Below, piece after piece: positions 1-5,566 of a DNA stretch of 11,249 bases. A program made the position numbers and the translations under genes. The stretch's first letter is position 1. Each line of letters begins with the position of its first letter. The DNA comes from an uncultured Clostridia bacterium (GTDB lineage: Bacteria; Bacillota; Clostridia; Christensenellales; Pumilibacteraceae), in assembly GCA_934277845.1 (NCBI GenBank), contig CAKQVV010000047.1, positions 1 through 11,249 of the forward strand. Direction: 5' to 3'. The notes beneath the pieces were generated by a model that made no database searches, had not been told where the DNA came from, and saw only the letters and a list, made by a program, of their open reading frames with translations.

Positions 1-42
1 AGTATTACGGAAATAGCAAGTTTTTGTAATACTTCTTTTTTT
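1..42 (+). terminator. Possible intrinsic terminator of a gene left of the window
   Basis: AGTATTAC (1-8) pairs with GTAATACT (26-33) and is followed by TC and seven T. The stem is only 8 bp and AT-rich with a 17-nt loop, so it would be weak. A second, mutually exclusive AT-rich hairpin follows: 32-43 pairs perfectly with 51-62 (12 bp, 7-nt loop). No coding sequence from upstream is visible in the window. Confidence 0.3.
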
Positions 43-63
43 CAGATGAAGAAAAAAAGAAGC

Positions 64-100
64 AAAAAAAGTCACCGGGACACTATCGACTGTGTCCCGG
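64..100 (-). terminator. Probable minus-strand intrinsic terminator
   Basis: CCGGGACAC (75-83) and GTGTCCCGG (92-100) form a perfect 9-bp GC-rich stem with an 8-nt loop. Read on the minus strand, the stem is followed by TGAC and then a run of seven T (70-64). This could end transcripts from the minus-strand gluQ gene some 420 bp upstream, since nothing closer to its stop codon looks like a terminator. The 4-nt gap before the T run weakens the call. Confidence 0.45.
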
Positions 101-166
101 ACCCCGCAACTCTTTTAAGGTCGGAAATGGGTATAGTATGATTGTCACGTGATAACCGAAAATCTT

Positions 167-220
167 GCCTTCCCCCTCGGGGGAAGGTGGCGGCGTAGCC
201 GACGGATGAGGGGATAATAA
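167..220 (+). repeat. Family A structured repeat, copy 1
   Basis: CCTTCCCC (168-175) and GGGGAAGG (180-187) form an 8-bp stem with a CTCG loop. A second small stem follows, CGGC (191-194) with GCCG (198-201), and then the tail GATGAGGGGATAATAA. Copies 2 and 3 in this window keep the first stem and the tail, but use different sequences that still pair in the second stem. It is a REP/MITE-like short interspersed repeat of a kind common in Clostridia intergenic regions. It codes for nothing. Confidence 0.8.
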
Positions 221-242
221 CGTTTCCTTTCCGGCTTTTTCG

Positions 243-404
243 GTCATTCAGAGAAAATGCGCAAGCATTTGCGTGGAATCCCCCACATGGAGCGGATAAT
301 CGACCTTATATAAAAGGTCAATAACGTTCTTGTTGAGGGAGATTCCACGTCGTAAGGCATAAGCCTCTTTACAGTCGAGGCAATGCCTTACTCCTCTGAA
401 TGAC
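243..404 (+). repeat. Family B structured repeat, complete copy
   Basis: This 162-bp element is closed by a perfect 11-bp terminal inverted repeat, GTCATTCAGAG (243-253) with CTCTGAATGAC (394-404). Inside are three further arms: AAATGC (255-260) with GCATTT (265-270) around a GCAA loop; CGTGGAATC (272-280) with GATTCCACG (341-349), enclosing GACCTT (302-307) with AAGGTC (314-319); and GTAAGGCAT (352-360) with ATGCCTTAC (383-391), extended by GCCTC (363-367) with GAGGC (377-381). Together they make a four-way-junction fold. There is no open reading frame of note, so it looks like a non-autonomous MITE-type element. Left-half copies lie at 2999-3245 and a right-half copy at about 4148-4224. Confidence 0.8.
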
Positions 405-508
405 GAGGTAGCAGTTAAACTATACGTTTTATTTTAAATTTCGACTTTTACTCCTTTGAATGACGTTATCAACGTAAAGTATAGTTTTATTTTAAATTGA
501 CTTTTTAA
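388..508 (+). repeat. Two 60-bp tandem repeats from the right end of family B
   Basis: TTACTCCTCTGAATGACG at 388 recurs with one mismatch at 448. Each copy is followed by a similar AT-rich tail containing TTTTATTTTAAATT (427-440 and 485-498). The period is about 60 bp. The first copy is the right end of the complete family B element plus its flank, so this looks like a local duplication of the element border. The rest of the gap up to gluQ is AT-rich and shows nothing else. Confidence 0.7.
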
Positions 509-521
509 TTATTCCGCTCGT

Positions 522-1454
522 TCATCTTACGAGCAGTTCGTCTGACAGGCGAACGTCGGACTTTTTTAGTTTGGTTATATCGAAAATCGGAACAAGGTCG
601 TCGAGCGTCATCGGTTCGGGAGATGGGATAAGTCCCGCGGAAAAAGCGATCGCGCCGATTATATTTCCGGGCGAGCGGTAGGCGGAACGCAGGTATTCGA
701 GATTCGAGTAGCCGCCGCGTTTCGACAGGCGTTCGCCGTTGCTGTCGGTCACGATCGGAACGTGCAAAAATTCGGGCGGGTTAAATCCCAGTAGCCTGTA
801 CAAATAGATTTGTCGCGGGGATGAGGAAAGCAGGTCCACGCCGCGCACCACTTCGGTCACGCCGGACAGCGCGTCGTCGACCACGACCGCGAGTTGATAG
901 GCATAGGTGCGGTCGCTGCGTCGTATAATAAAATCGCCGCAATCCGTTTTCAGGTTTTGCGAGTATTCGCCCTGCAATCTGTCGGTAAACGCGATCGTTT
1001 CGTCCGGAACGATCAATCGCATCGCCGGCGGACGGTCGGGGCGAAACTCGGGTTTAAGACCTCGGCACCGTCCGTCATAAACGGGCGTATCGCCGTGCGG
1101 CGCGGTCGCTGCGTGAAGCTGCGCGCGCGAGCAATAACACGGATAAACGAGTCCCGCGTTATCCAGCCTTGCAAAATACTCGTCATAAACTTCGGTGCGC
1201 TCGCTTTGTTTCGGAAGTTCGCCGTCGAAACGAAACCCGAACCAGTCGAGATCGTCCAGCATAAGGTCGACCGCGGAGTCGGGACAGCGGCTTTTGTCCA
1301 GGTCCTCGATGCGCAATAGGCACTCTCCGCCGCGTGATTTTGCCGACAGGTAAGCCACCATTGCCGAAAATATATTGCCGAGGTGCAGCCTGCCCGACGG
1401 AGTGGGGGCAAACCGCCCGACCACGGCTTTATTGACTTTACTATGCTCGTTCAT
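522..1454 (-). CDS. gluQ: Glutamyl-Q tRNA(Asp) synthetase
   Basis: This 310-residue protein is a GluRS paralogue that lacks the anticodon-binding domain. In this family the enzyme activates glutamate and attaches it to queuosine in tRNA(Asp) in the cytoplasm. The class I Rossmann signatures are visible: GRFAPTPSGRLHLGN with the HIGH-equivalent HLGN at 24-27, and the KMSKS-equivalent RLSKR at 242-246. The zinc site pattern is intact: C106, C108, Y126 and C130 (CxC...YxxxC). The length fits GluQ (about 300) and not full GluRS (about 480). It stands alone on the minus strand, divergent from the MgtC-family gene. No ribosome binding site precedes the ATG and the promoter places the transcript start on the ATG, so it may be translated as a leaderless mRNA. 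A truncated true GluRS is unlikely given the zinc pattern and length. Confidence 0.9.
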   Translation of the reverse strand: MNEHSKVNKAVVGRFAPTPSGRLHLGNIFSAMVAYLSAKSRGGECLLRIEDLDKSRCPDSAVDLMLDDLDWFGFRFDGELPKQSERTEVYDEYFARLDNAGLVYPCYCSRAQLHAATAPHGDTPVYDGRCRGLKPEFRPDRPPAMRLIVPDETIAFTDRLQGEYSQNLKTDCGDFIIRRSDRTYAYQLAVVVDDALSGVTEVVRGVDLLSSSPRQIYLYRLLGFNPPEFLHVPIVTDSNGERLSKRGGYSNLEYLRSAYRSPGNIIGAIAFSAGLIPSPEPMTLDDLVPIFDITKLKKSDVRLSDELLVR

Positions 1455-1460
1455 AAAACG

Positions 1461-1490
1461 ATTATACTATTCCTCGGCGGCTTCGGTCAA
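1461..1490 (-). promoter_or_regulatory. Sigma-A promoter of gluQ
   Basis: On the minus strand, TTGACC (1490-1485), an 18-bp spacer and a perfect TATAAT (1466-1461). Only 6 nt separate the -10 from the ATG at 1454, which puts the expected +1 on the A of the start codon. Confidence 0.7.
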
Positions 1491-1573
1491 CGGTTTAGGT
1501 GACGATTTTTTTATGATTGTCAAGCCAAAGTAAACGAATTGTAAAATTTTTGTAAAATTCGCCCGCAAACGAC

Positions 1574-1602
1574 TTGATTTTTTATCGCCGGGTATGTATA
1601 AT
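1574..1602 (+). promoter_or_regulatory. Sigma-A promoter of the MgtC-family gene
   Basis: TTGATT (1574-1579), a 17-bp spacer and a perfect TATAAT (1597-1602). The expected transcript start is near 1609, leaving a leader of about 46 nt. Since the promoter lies inside the longest possible reading frame, that frame cannot start at 1574. Confidence 0.8.
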
Positions 1603-1654
1603 ATGTAATCATTGCGGGGAAAGAGAAGTACCTCCGCAAAAAGGAGAAAAGAAG

Positions 1655-2344
1655 TTGGCAGATATTTTAGGCGGTTTGCCGTCCGCGCTTAATTACGTTA
1701 TCCGTATTATGTTTGCGGCTGTGTGCGGTTTCGTCATCGGTTTCGAGCGCAAAACCCGGTCGAAAGAAGCCGGCATACGCACGCACTCGATAGTGGCACT
1801 GGGCGCAAGCCTTATTATGATTATATCCAAGTACGCGTTCGCCGATATGCCCGACGGCAAGTACGACACCGAACGCGTCGCGGCGCAGATCGTTTCCGGC
1901 ATAGGCTTCCTCGGCGCAGGCATGATCGTCTATTCCAAAGGCACGCTTCGCGGGCTGACTACCGCGGCGGGCATCTGGGCTACCGCAGGCGTGGGCATGG
2001 CGATAGGCGCGGGCGGCAATACCATGTATATCGTGGGCGCGACCGCTACCGTGCTTATTGTGCTGATACATTTGTTCCTGCACTTGCCGCTCAGACTCTT
2101 CGCGACCAAAACCCAGCACCAGATTCAGGTGCAGTTCGTCGTGGGCGAAGGCACGATCGACAAGATCAAGGAAATCTTCCACACCGACAATATATTCCGC
2201 TTCCGCATGCAGGTCGACGGCGATAAAAAAATCGGCACCGCGCTTTTGCGCACTTCCGATATTCCCGACGATAACTCCTGGCAGGCGATAATGGAAGCAA
2301 ACCCGTTCATCACCACCATGGAATACTGCGAGGACGAATGGTAA
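1655..2344 (+). CDS. MgtC/SapB family membrane protein
   Basis: Taken from the TTG at 1655, this is a 229-residue inner-membrane protein. AAGGAG at 1641-1646 sits 8 nt before the TTG; the longer frame would begin within the promoter. Family motifs are clear: a first membrane segment about 14-30, then GFERKTRSKEAGIRTHSIVALGA in pieces at 29-51, AAQIVSGIGFLGAGMI at 76-91, GLTTAAGIWATAGVGMAIGAG from 100, and a fourth hydrophobic segment about 125-145. Residues 155-229 form the soluble, ACT-like C-terminal domain often found in this family. MgtC proteins are linked to growth at low magnesium and, in some bacteria, to inhibition of the F-type ATPase. Many homologues such as SapB/YhiD have no settled role, so the exact function here is open. 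It is a single-gene transcript followed by two terminators. Confidence 0.85.
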   Translation: MADILGGLPSALNYVIRIMFAAVCGFVIGFERKTRSKEAGIRTHSIVALGASLIMIISKYAFADMPDGKYDTERVAAQIVSGIGFLGAGMIVYSKGTLRGLTTAAGIWATAGVGMAIGAGGNTMYIVGATATVLIVLIHLFLHLPLRLFATKTQHQIQVQFVVGEGTIDKIKEIFHTDNIFRFRMQVDGDKKIGTALLRTSDIPDDNSWQAIMEANPFITTMEYCEDEW

Positions 2345-2431
2345 GAACCGTAACGTCGCTTTTTCTCTTCCCGAACGAGCGGCACGGGAAATTGTAAGTA
2401 AAAATTATCCGACGAAAAACCGTTGCCCTGT

Positions 2432-2452
2432 AAAAACCGAGCAGCGGTTTTT
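2432..2452 (+). terminator. Intrinsic terminator after the MgtC-family gene
   Basis: AAAAACCG (2432-2439) pairs with CGGTTTTT (2445-2452) around an AGCAG loop, about 90 nt after the stop codon. The A and T tracts make it look bidirectional. Confidence 0.6.
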
Positions 2453-2470
2453 GCATATAAAACGAACCGA

Positions 2471-2506
2471 GTTATCCACAATTTTGGGTTGTGGATAACT
2501 TTTTTT
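2471..2506 (+). terminator. Hairpin of two DnaA boxes with a T tract
   Basis: GTTATCCACAA (2471-2481) and TTGTGGATAAC (2489-2499) form a perfect 11-bp stem with a 7-nt loop, followed by seven T (2500-2506). It fits an intrinsic terminator, but the stem is relatively AT-rich. Each arm is also a perfect consensus DnaA box (TTATCCACA), so the palindrome may be a protein-binding site instead of, or as well as, a terminator. Confidence 0.55.
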
Positions 2507-2548
2507 CGCAAAAAACCGTAAAAAATTAAGCCGTGACAGATATTTCAC

Positions 2549-2574
2549 TTGACAAAATACCGGGGGGGTACAAT
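2549..2574 (+). promoter_or_regulatory. Promoter-like hexamers with a short spacer
   Basis: TTGACA (2549-2554) and TACAAT (2569-2574) are near-consensus, but only 14 bp apart, below the usual 16-18. The spacer includes seven consecutive G (2562-2568). No convincing gene follows within 700 bp. It may be inactive, or active only when the G tract is longer. Confidence 0.25.
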
Positions 2575-2664
2575 TTCATTGACCTTATAAATAAAATACG
2601 TTATCCGCATGCGGTGGATAACGTAATGTGCAAAAAATTGCGCTTCGCGCGGTGGATAAATAAA

Positions 2665-2685
2665 GCCCGCGCGTTCCGCGCGGGC
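2665..2685. repeat. GC-rich perfect hairpin
   Basis: GCCCGCGCG (2665-2673) pairs with CGCGCGGGC (2677-2685) around a 3-nt loop. No T tract follows on either strand, so I do not call it a terminator. It lies between the fourth and fifth GTGGATAA sites. Confidence 0.6.
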
Positions 2686-2818
2686 GGAAATGATTTTGGG
2701 GATTCTGCCGCGCCCCGTGTGGATAAGGTCGAGAGAGTGAAACGGGAATAATGATAATAAAAAGGATAATTATTCGTTTCATGCGGGGGGGCACGCGTGG
2801 TGTACCGCAATTTCGATA

Positions 2819-2875
2819 GCCTTCCCCATCGGGGGAAGGTGGCACGCGCAGCGTGACGAATGAGGGGATAATAAC
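2819..2875 (+). repeat. Family A structured repeat, copy 2
   Basis: CCTTCCCC (2820-2827), loop ATCG and GGGGAAGG (2832-2839), then CACGC (2843-2847) with GCGTG (2851-2855), then the tail ATGAGGGGATAATAACG. The second stem has different bases from copy 1 but still pairs fully. Together with copy 3 in the opposite direction it makes a long inverted repeat spanning about 2819-2992 with an AT-rich centre. Confidence 0.8.
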
Positions 2876-2929
2876 GAGAAGTCTGCGTATTAAGTTTACA
2901 AAACGACAAAAACGAATTTTATCTTATTT

Positions 2930-2992
2930 CCCCTCATCCGTTTTGACTATCGCTACGCTTGCGTCAAAACACCTTCCCCCGAGGGGGAAGGC
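2930..2992 (-). repeat. Family A structured repeat, copy 3 (inverted)
   Basis: Read on the minus strand it has the same order as copies 1 and 2: CCTTCCCC with GGGGAAGG, a variable stem, then GGATGAGGGG. Here the variable stem is GTTTTGAC (2940-2947) with GTCAAAAC (2963-2970), 8 bp with a longer loop. This is a third unrelated sequence that keeps the pairing. Confidence 0.8.
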
Positions 2993-2998
2993 AATAAT

Positions 2999-3245
2999 AA
3001 AGGGTGGAATCCCCGGCATCAAACAAGTAACCGACCTTATTACAAAAATCGAACGAGCAGCCTGACTGTTACCTTGTCATTCAGAGCGCGGCGGCACGCC
3101 GAGCGTGGAATCCCCGGCATGGAGCGGATAACCGACCGTATTATAAAAATCGAACGAGCAGCCTGACTGTTACCTTGTCATTCAGAGCAAATGCACAAGC
3201 ATTTGCGTGGAATCCCCGACATGGAGCGGATAACTGACCTTATAA
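2999..3245 (+). repeat. Three family B left halves in tandem, 101-bp period
   Basis: GTGGAATCCCC occurs at 3004, 3105 and 3207, each followed by a related stretch (GGCAT/GACAT, GCGGATAA, GACC, then an AT-rich run). The join CAGCCTGACTGTTACCTTGTCATTCAGAG, seen as pieces starting at 3058 and 3159, repeats exactly 101 bp apart. The small hairpin after GTCATTCAGAG differs between copies but pairs each time: CGGCG with CGCCG (3089-3101) and AAATGC with GCATTT (3189-3204). The first copy lacks its left end, where it abuts family A copy 3. Confidence 0.8.
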
Positions 3246-3283
3246 AAAATAAAAAAATAAACCCAAAAAGGAGAAAGAGAAAA

Positions 3284-4003
3284 ATGAAAAGAAAGTTTTT
3301 GATCGTTCTGCTTGCATTGACGTTAGCGATCGTGTCGGCGTTTGCCCTCACCGCCTGCGGCGAAACGAAAACGCCCGACGACGGCAACGGCGGCTCGACG
3401 GTGGTTACACCCAGGACTGTTGCCGACGATAATGGTAGCAGTGACGATTCCGATGGGGAGCCGACGTTTATATACAAGGATGATTATAAAAAGTCGGTAT
3501 TAAAGGTCAAAAATAATCTTGACGATACGGTCGCGGAATATCCGTTCAGTTACGACACGAAACGAGGTTGTTATTTTAAGTTATCTATGGACAGTTACTG
3601 GCAGCATATGGGCAAGGTTTCGTCGAAGAAAGCAGAGTTCTTCGGTGGAAGCGATAAAGTAAAAGCGGAAGTTTCCGACGCAAAATTCAGCATTTCCGGG
3701 TTTGACGGAACCGTCGAGTACGACGCAAAACTGGCAAATAACCTCGAACTTGCGCTGACATCTTACGTCTATTTGTACACCGAAAAACTGTCGCCGGACT
3801 ATAAAGACGAATACACCGTGACGGTAAACTTCTCGGACTATACTATAATTCATAAGGATAGAACTAACAATATAGGTTCGATTATAGACAAAATAGGACC
3901 GAACGCAAGACGATGGATAAATAACGTGTTTTGGGTGGTGGTCGGCGTTATAATCACGGTTATAGTTGTTAAAATACATCATACTGCGCGTCAAAAAAAG
4001 TAG
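3284..4003 (+). CDS. Unrecognised lipoprotein with C-terminal membrane segment
   Basis: I do not recognise this 239-residue protein. The start is the ATG at 3284, with AAGGAG (3268-3273) 10 nt upstream; it gives a proper signal peptide, whereas a longer frame from 3191 would run through the repeat. Residues 1-25 are a lipoprotein signal ending in the lipobox LTAC, so C25 should carry the lipid. A low-complexity linker rich in D, G, S and T follows (about 30-65). Then comes a soluble region rich in charged and aromatic residues (about 66-195). A strongly hydrophobic segment lies near 212-232 (VFWVVVGVIITVIVV) with a basic tail (HHTARQKK). An exported domain tethered at both ends would result, which is uncommon. 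The gene stands alone between inverted family B repeat ends, and I see no clear promoter outside the repeat. Function unknown. Confidence 0.75.
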   Translation: MKRKFLIVLLALTLAIVSAFALTACGETKTPDDGNGGSTVVTPRTVADDNGSSDDSDGEPTFIYKDDYKKSVLKVKNNLDDTVAEYPFSYDTKRGCYFKLSMDSYWQHMGKVSSKKAEFFGGSDKVKAEVSDAKFSISGFDGTVEYDAKLANNLELALTSYVYLYTEKLSPDYKDEYTVTVNFSDYTIIHKDRTNNIGSIIDKIGPNARRWINNVFWVVVGVIITVIVVKIHHTARQKK

Positions 4004-4147
4004 GGACTGTATCGGTTGGGTATACAGTGCGTTTAGTCCGGCTCAATTATTCCATATGCTTGTAAGCGGTCAAGCAACGAAAAAATTCGTATTCTTCCAG
4101 AAATAATAGTGATCTAAAGATAAAATTAGTTTATAATAAAAAACAAC

Positions 4148-4224
4148 ACAACGTAAACGTTGTTTGAGCAGACTGCCGAGTGAGGCGGTCGAGAATATGT
4201 CTTACTCCGCTGAATGACGAGGTA
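4148..4224 (+). repeat. Family B right half
   Basis: This copy ends in CTTACTCCGCTGAATGACGAGGTA, which in pieces matches the right end of the complete element (CTTACTCCTCTGAATGACGAGGTA). Upstream of that are two hairpins, ACAACG with CGTTGT (4148-4163) and GACTGCC with GGCGGTC (4171-4190, one G-T pair). The gap between the lipoprotein stop and this repeat holds only a hairpin (4006-4012 with 4022-4028, no T tract) and otherwise nothing I can name. A decayed border copy containing GAATGACG follows at about 4262-4270. Confidence 0.65.
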
Positions 4225-4315
4225 AACGTAAAGGTTTCGTCTTAATTGAAAAACATAATCCGAATGACGTATTAACGGGAGAAAAAGTATGCTTTTGTCG
4301 GGAGCGTGCCGGGTA

Positions 4316-4344
4316 TTGACAAAAAGAGATTTTTATGATAATAT
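4316..4344 (+). promoter_or_regulatory. Sigma-A promoter of the epimerase-regulator operon
   Basis: A perfect TTGACA (4316-4321), a 17-bp spacer and TAATAT (4339-4344) preceded by an extended -10 TG (4336-4337). A full TATAAT at 4342-4347 would leave a 20-bp spacer and is less likely. The nonamer TGTCGGGAG lies on both sides (4296-4304 and 4362-4370, 66 bp apart) and could be a regulator site. The leader to the epimerase start is roughly 180 nt. Confidence 0.6.
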
Positions 4345-4410
4345 AATTATGCACTTGTATCTGTCGGGAGAAATATCGTTTTACGTTTAATGAATAGTTG
4401 ACAAAACCTT

Positions 4411-4494
4411 ATGACGGAGGCGGCCGCCGATGATAATAATTTTTGGAGCGTAATCGAAATAGGTATTATTTCCCTTGCGCTTTTTCTTTGGTAA
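4411..4494 (+). CDS. Possible 27-residue membrane peptide in the leader
   Basis: An ATG at 4411 opens a 27-codon frame ending at TAA 4492-4494. The peptide has an acidic start (MTEAAADDNNFW) and a hydrophobic end (SVIEIGIISLALFLW), as a small single-pass membrane peptide would. It sits in the long leader between the promoter and the epimerase. No good ribosome binding site precedes its ATG; GGAGG at 4416-4420 lies inside it and would instead serve a 7-codon frame at 4430. It could be a leader peptide or chance. Confidence 0.2.
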   Translation: MTEAAADDNNFWSVIEIGIISLALFLW

Positions 4495-4534
4495 AAATCA
4501 TTAAATCGTTTTGCAAAAGGAAAGGGTGGAAATT

Positions 4535-5566
4535 ATGTATGAGAAATACTTGATTACGGGAGCAAGCGGTTTTCTGGGCGGCACGGTGATAGACAGACTT
4601 GTTTCGTCGTCCGCAAAAGTTTATGCGTTGACGTTGCCCGGCGACAGACTGGCAGACAAACTTCCCGAAGAAGTAGTCCGAATAAACGGAAACGTTTGTG
4701 ATTTTCCGTCGTTAGCGGAGTTTTTCGACACGGCAGACGAATCGTCGTGCGTGATACATTGCGCCGGCATCGTTTCGGTTGCGAGTCGCCCCGACGACAA
4801 ACTTTATAAAGTTAACGTCGACGGAACGAAGAATATTCTGTCCGGCGTTGAGGCGCGAGGCGTGGCGAAATTAGTTTACGTAAGTTCTGTTCACGCAATT
4901 CCCGAGCAACCGAAGGGCGTTGCCATCACAGAGGTAAGCGCGCTTTCGCCCGAAAATGTCTTCGGAGAATACGCAAAGACAAAGGCGGCGGCAACGCAGG
5001 CGGTGCTGGATGCCGCAAAACGCGGGTTAAACGCAAGCGTAGTTTTCCCGTCGGGTATAATCGGACCGAACGACGAAGCGAAGGGAAGCATATCGAGTAT
5101 GCTTTCGGCGTACCTTGCCGGCAAACTGCCCGTTGCCGTCAAGGGCGGTTATGATTTCGTTGACGTAAGGGACGTTGCCGACGGCATTGTGTCCTGTACC
5201 GAAAAAGGAGAAAAGGGCGAGGGATATATTCTTTCGGGACACTACTCTACGATCAAAGGGCTTATCGACTGTGTAAAAGCCGTTACGGGCATAAAGAAAA
5301 GAGTAACGTATTTTCCGATGTGCGTGGCAAAAGCCGTCGCTCCGCTGTATGAAAGAATCGCTTCGCGGAAGAAAGAAAAACTGTATTACACACCGTATGC
5401 GGTAAGGGTTTTGAGTTCAAACGGGCTTTTTTCAAACGAAAAAGCAAGAAGCGTGCTGAATTTCAATCCGCGCGCGCTTTCCGAAACGCTGACGGACGCC
5501 GTGGAATGGCTGGGATACGGGACTTATGCAAACAACGCCCGGAAAGGAGACGGAAATTATGGATAA
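4535..5566 (+). CDS. NAD(P)-dependent epimerase/reductase, extended SDR family
   Basis: From the ATG at 4535 this is 343 residues, an extended short-chain dehydrogenase. It starts with the nucleotide-binding glycine motif TGASGFLG (8-15), then has D-x-C acidic positions near 54-56, HCAGIVS (75-81), the catalytic serine region YVSSVHA (115-121), and the YxxxK pair Y146/K150. The best overall likeness is to the dihydroflavonol-4-reductase / NAD-dependent epimerase group, which acts on sugars, sterols or ketones; the substrate cannot be read from the sequence. The start fits the purine-rich AGGAAAGGGTGG just upstream. Its last 8 bases overlap the start of the following Crp/Fnr gene, so the two should be made together. 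The pairing hints that the regulator controls or senses the metabolism in which this enzyme works, but that is inference. Confidence 0.85.
   Translation: MYEKYLITGASGFLGGTVIDRLVSSSAKVYALTLPGDRLADKLPEEVVRINGNVCDFPSLAEFFDTADESSCVIHCAGIVSVASRPDDKLYKVNVDGTKNILSGVEARGVAKLVYVSSVHAIPEQPKGVAITEVSALSPENVFGEYAKTKAAATQAVLDAAKRGLNASVVFPSGIIGPNDEAKGSISSMLSAYLAGKLPVAVKGGYDFVDVRDVADGIVSCTEKGEKGEGYILSGHYSTIKGLIDCVKAVTGIKKRVTYFPMCVAKAVAPLYERIASRKKEKLYYTPYAVRVLSSNGLFSNEKARSVLNFNPRALSETLTDAVEWLGYGTYANNARKGDGNYG

Larger units (their letters stand above)
2472..2726. other. Cluster of DnaA-box-like sites
   Basis: The octamer TTATCCAC or its complement occurs five times in 255 bp: 2472-2479 (+), then 2491-2498, 2614-2621, 2652-2659 and 2719-2726 (-). 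Three lie in perfect 9-bp DnaA boxes (2472-2480, 2490-2498, 2718-2726). A sixth site, TTATCCGCA at 2601-2609, has one mismatch. I found no exact copy of the octamer elsewhere in the window. The sites at 2601 and 2614 are in the arms of a 12-bp hairpin (2597-2608 with 2614-2625, one G-T pair). An AT-rich stretch follows at 2746-2775. It could be an origin-type or DnaA-titrating region; no dnaA, dnaN or rpmH is nearby. Confidence 0.5.

Noticed and set aside
894..1319. Open frame on the plus strand opposite gluQ.
   Set aside because: It is a shadow of the well-supported gluQ gene. The translation has no recognisable motif and no ribosome site.
1574..1654. A longer MgtC-family protein starting with TTG at 1574.
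   Set aside because: That TTG is part of the -35 box and the frame would run through the -10. The extra 27 residues do not match the family, and the TTG at 1655 has a proper ribosome site.
2533..2751. A 72-residue frame starting with GTG in the intergenic region.
   Set aside because: It crosses hairpins and DnaA-box sites, has no ribosome site, and its composition follows the repeats.
2853..3065. A 70-residue frame across the family A repeats.
   Set aside because: The sequence is almost wholly repeat; the apparent protein reads the repeat arms.
2999..3245. CRISPR array, because of regularly spaced repeats.
   Set aside because: The units are about 101 bp with near-continuous similarity and no unique spacers, and there is no cas gene. 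They are tandem halves of a dispersed repeat.
3191..3283. A longer lipoprotein start at 3191.
   Set aside because: The added 31 residues are coded by the family B repeat and would bury the signal peptide. The ATG at 3284 has AAGGAG and starts a proper lipoprotein signal.
243..4224. An insertion sequence or transposon in the repeat-rich regions.
   Set aside because: No transposase or fragment of one is visible. The inverted repeats are short structured elements, so I call them non-autonomous at most.
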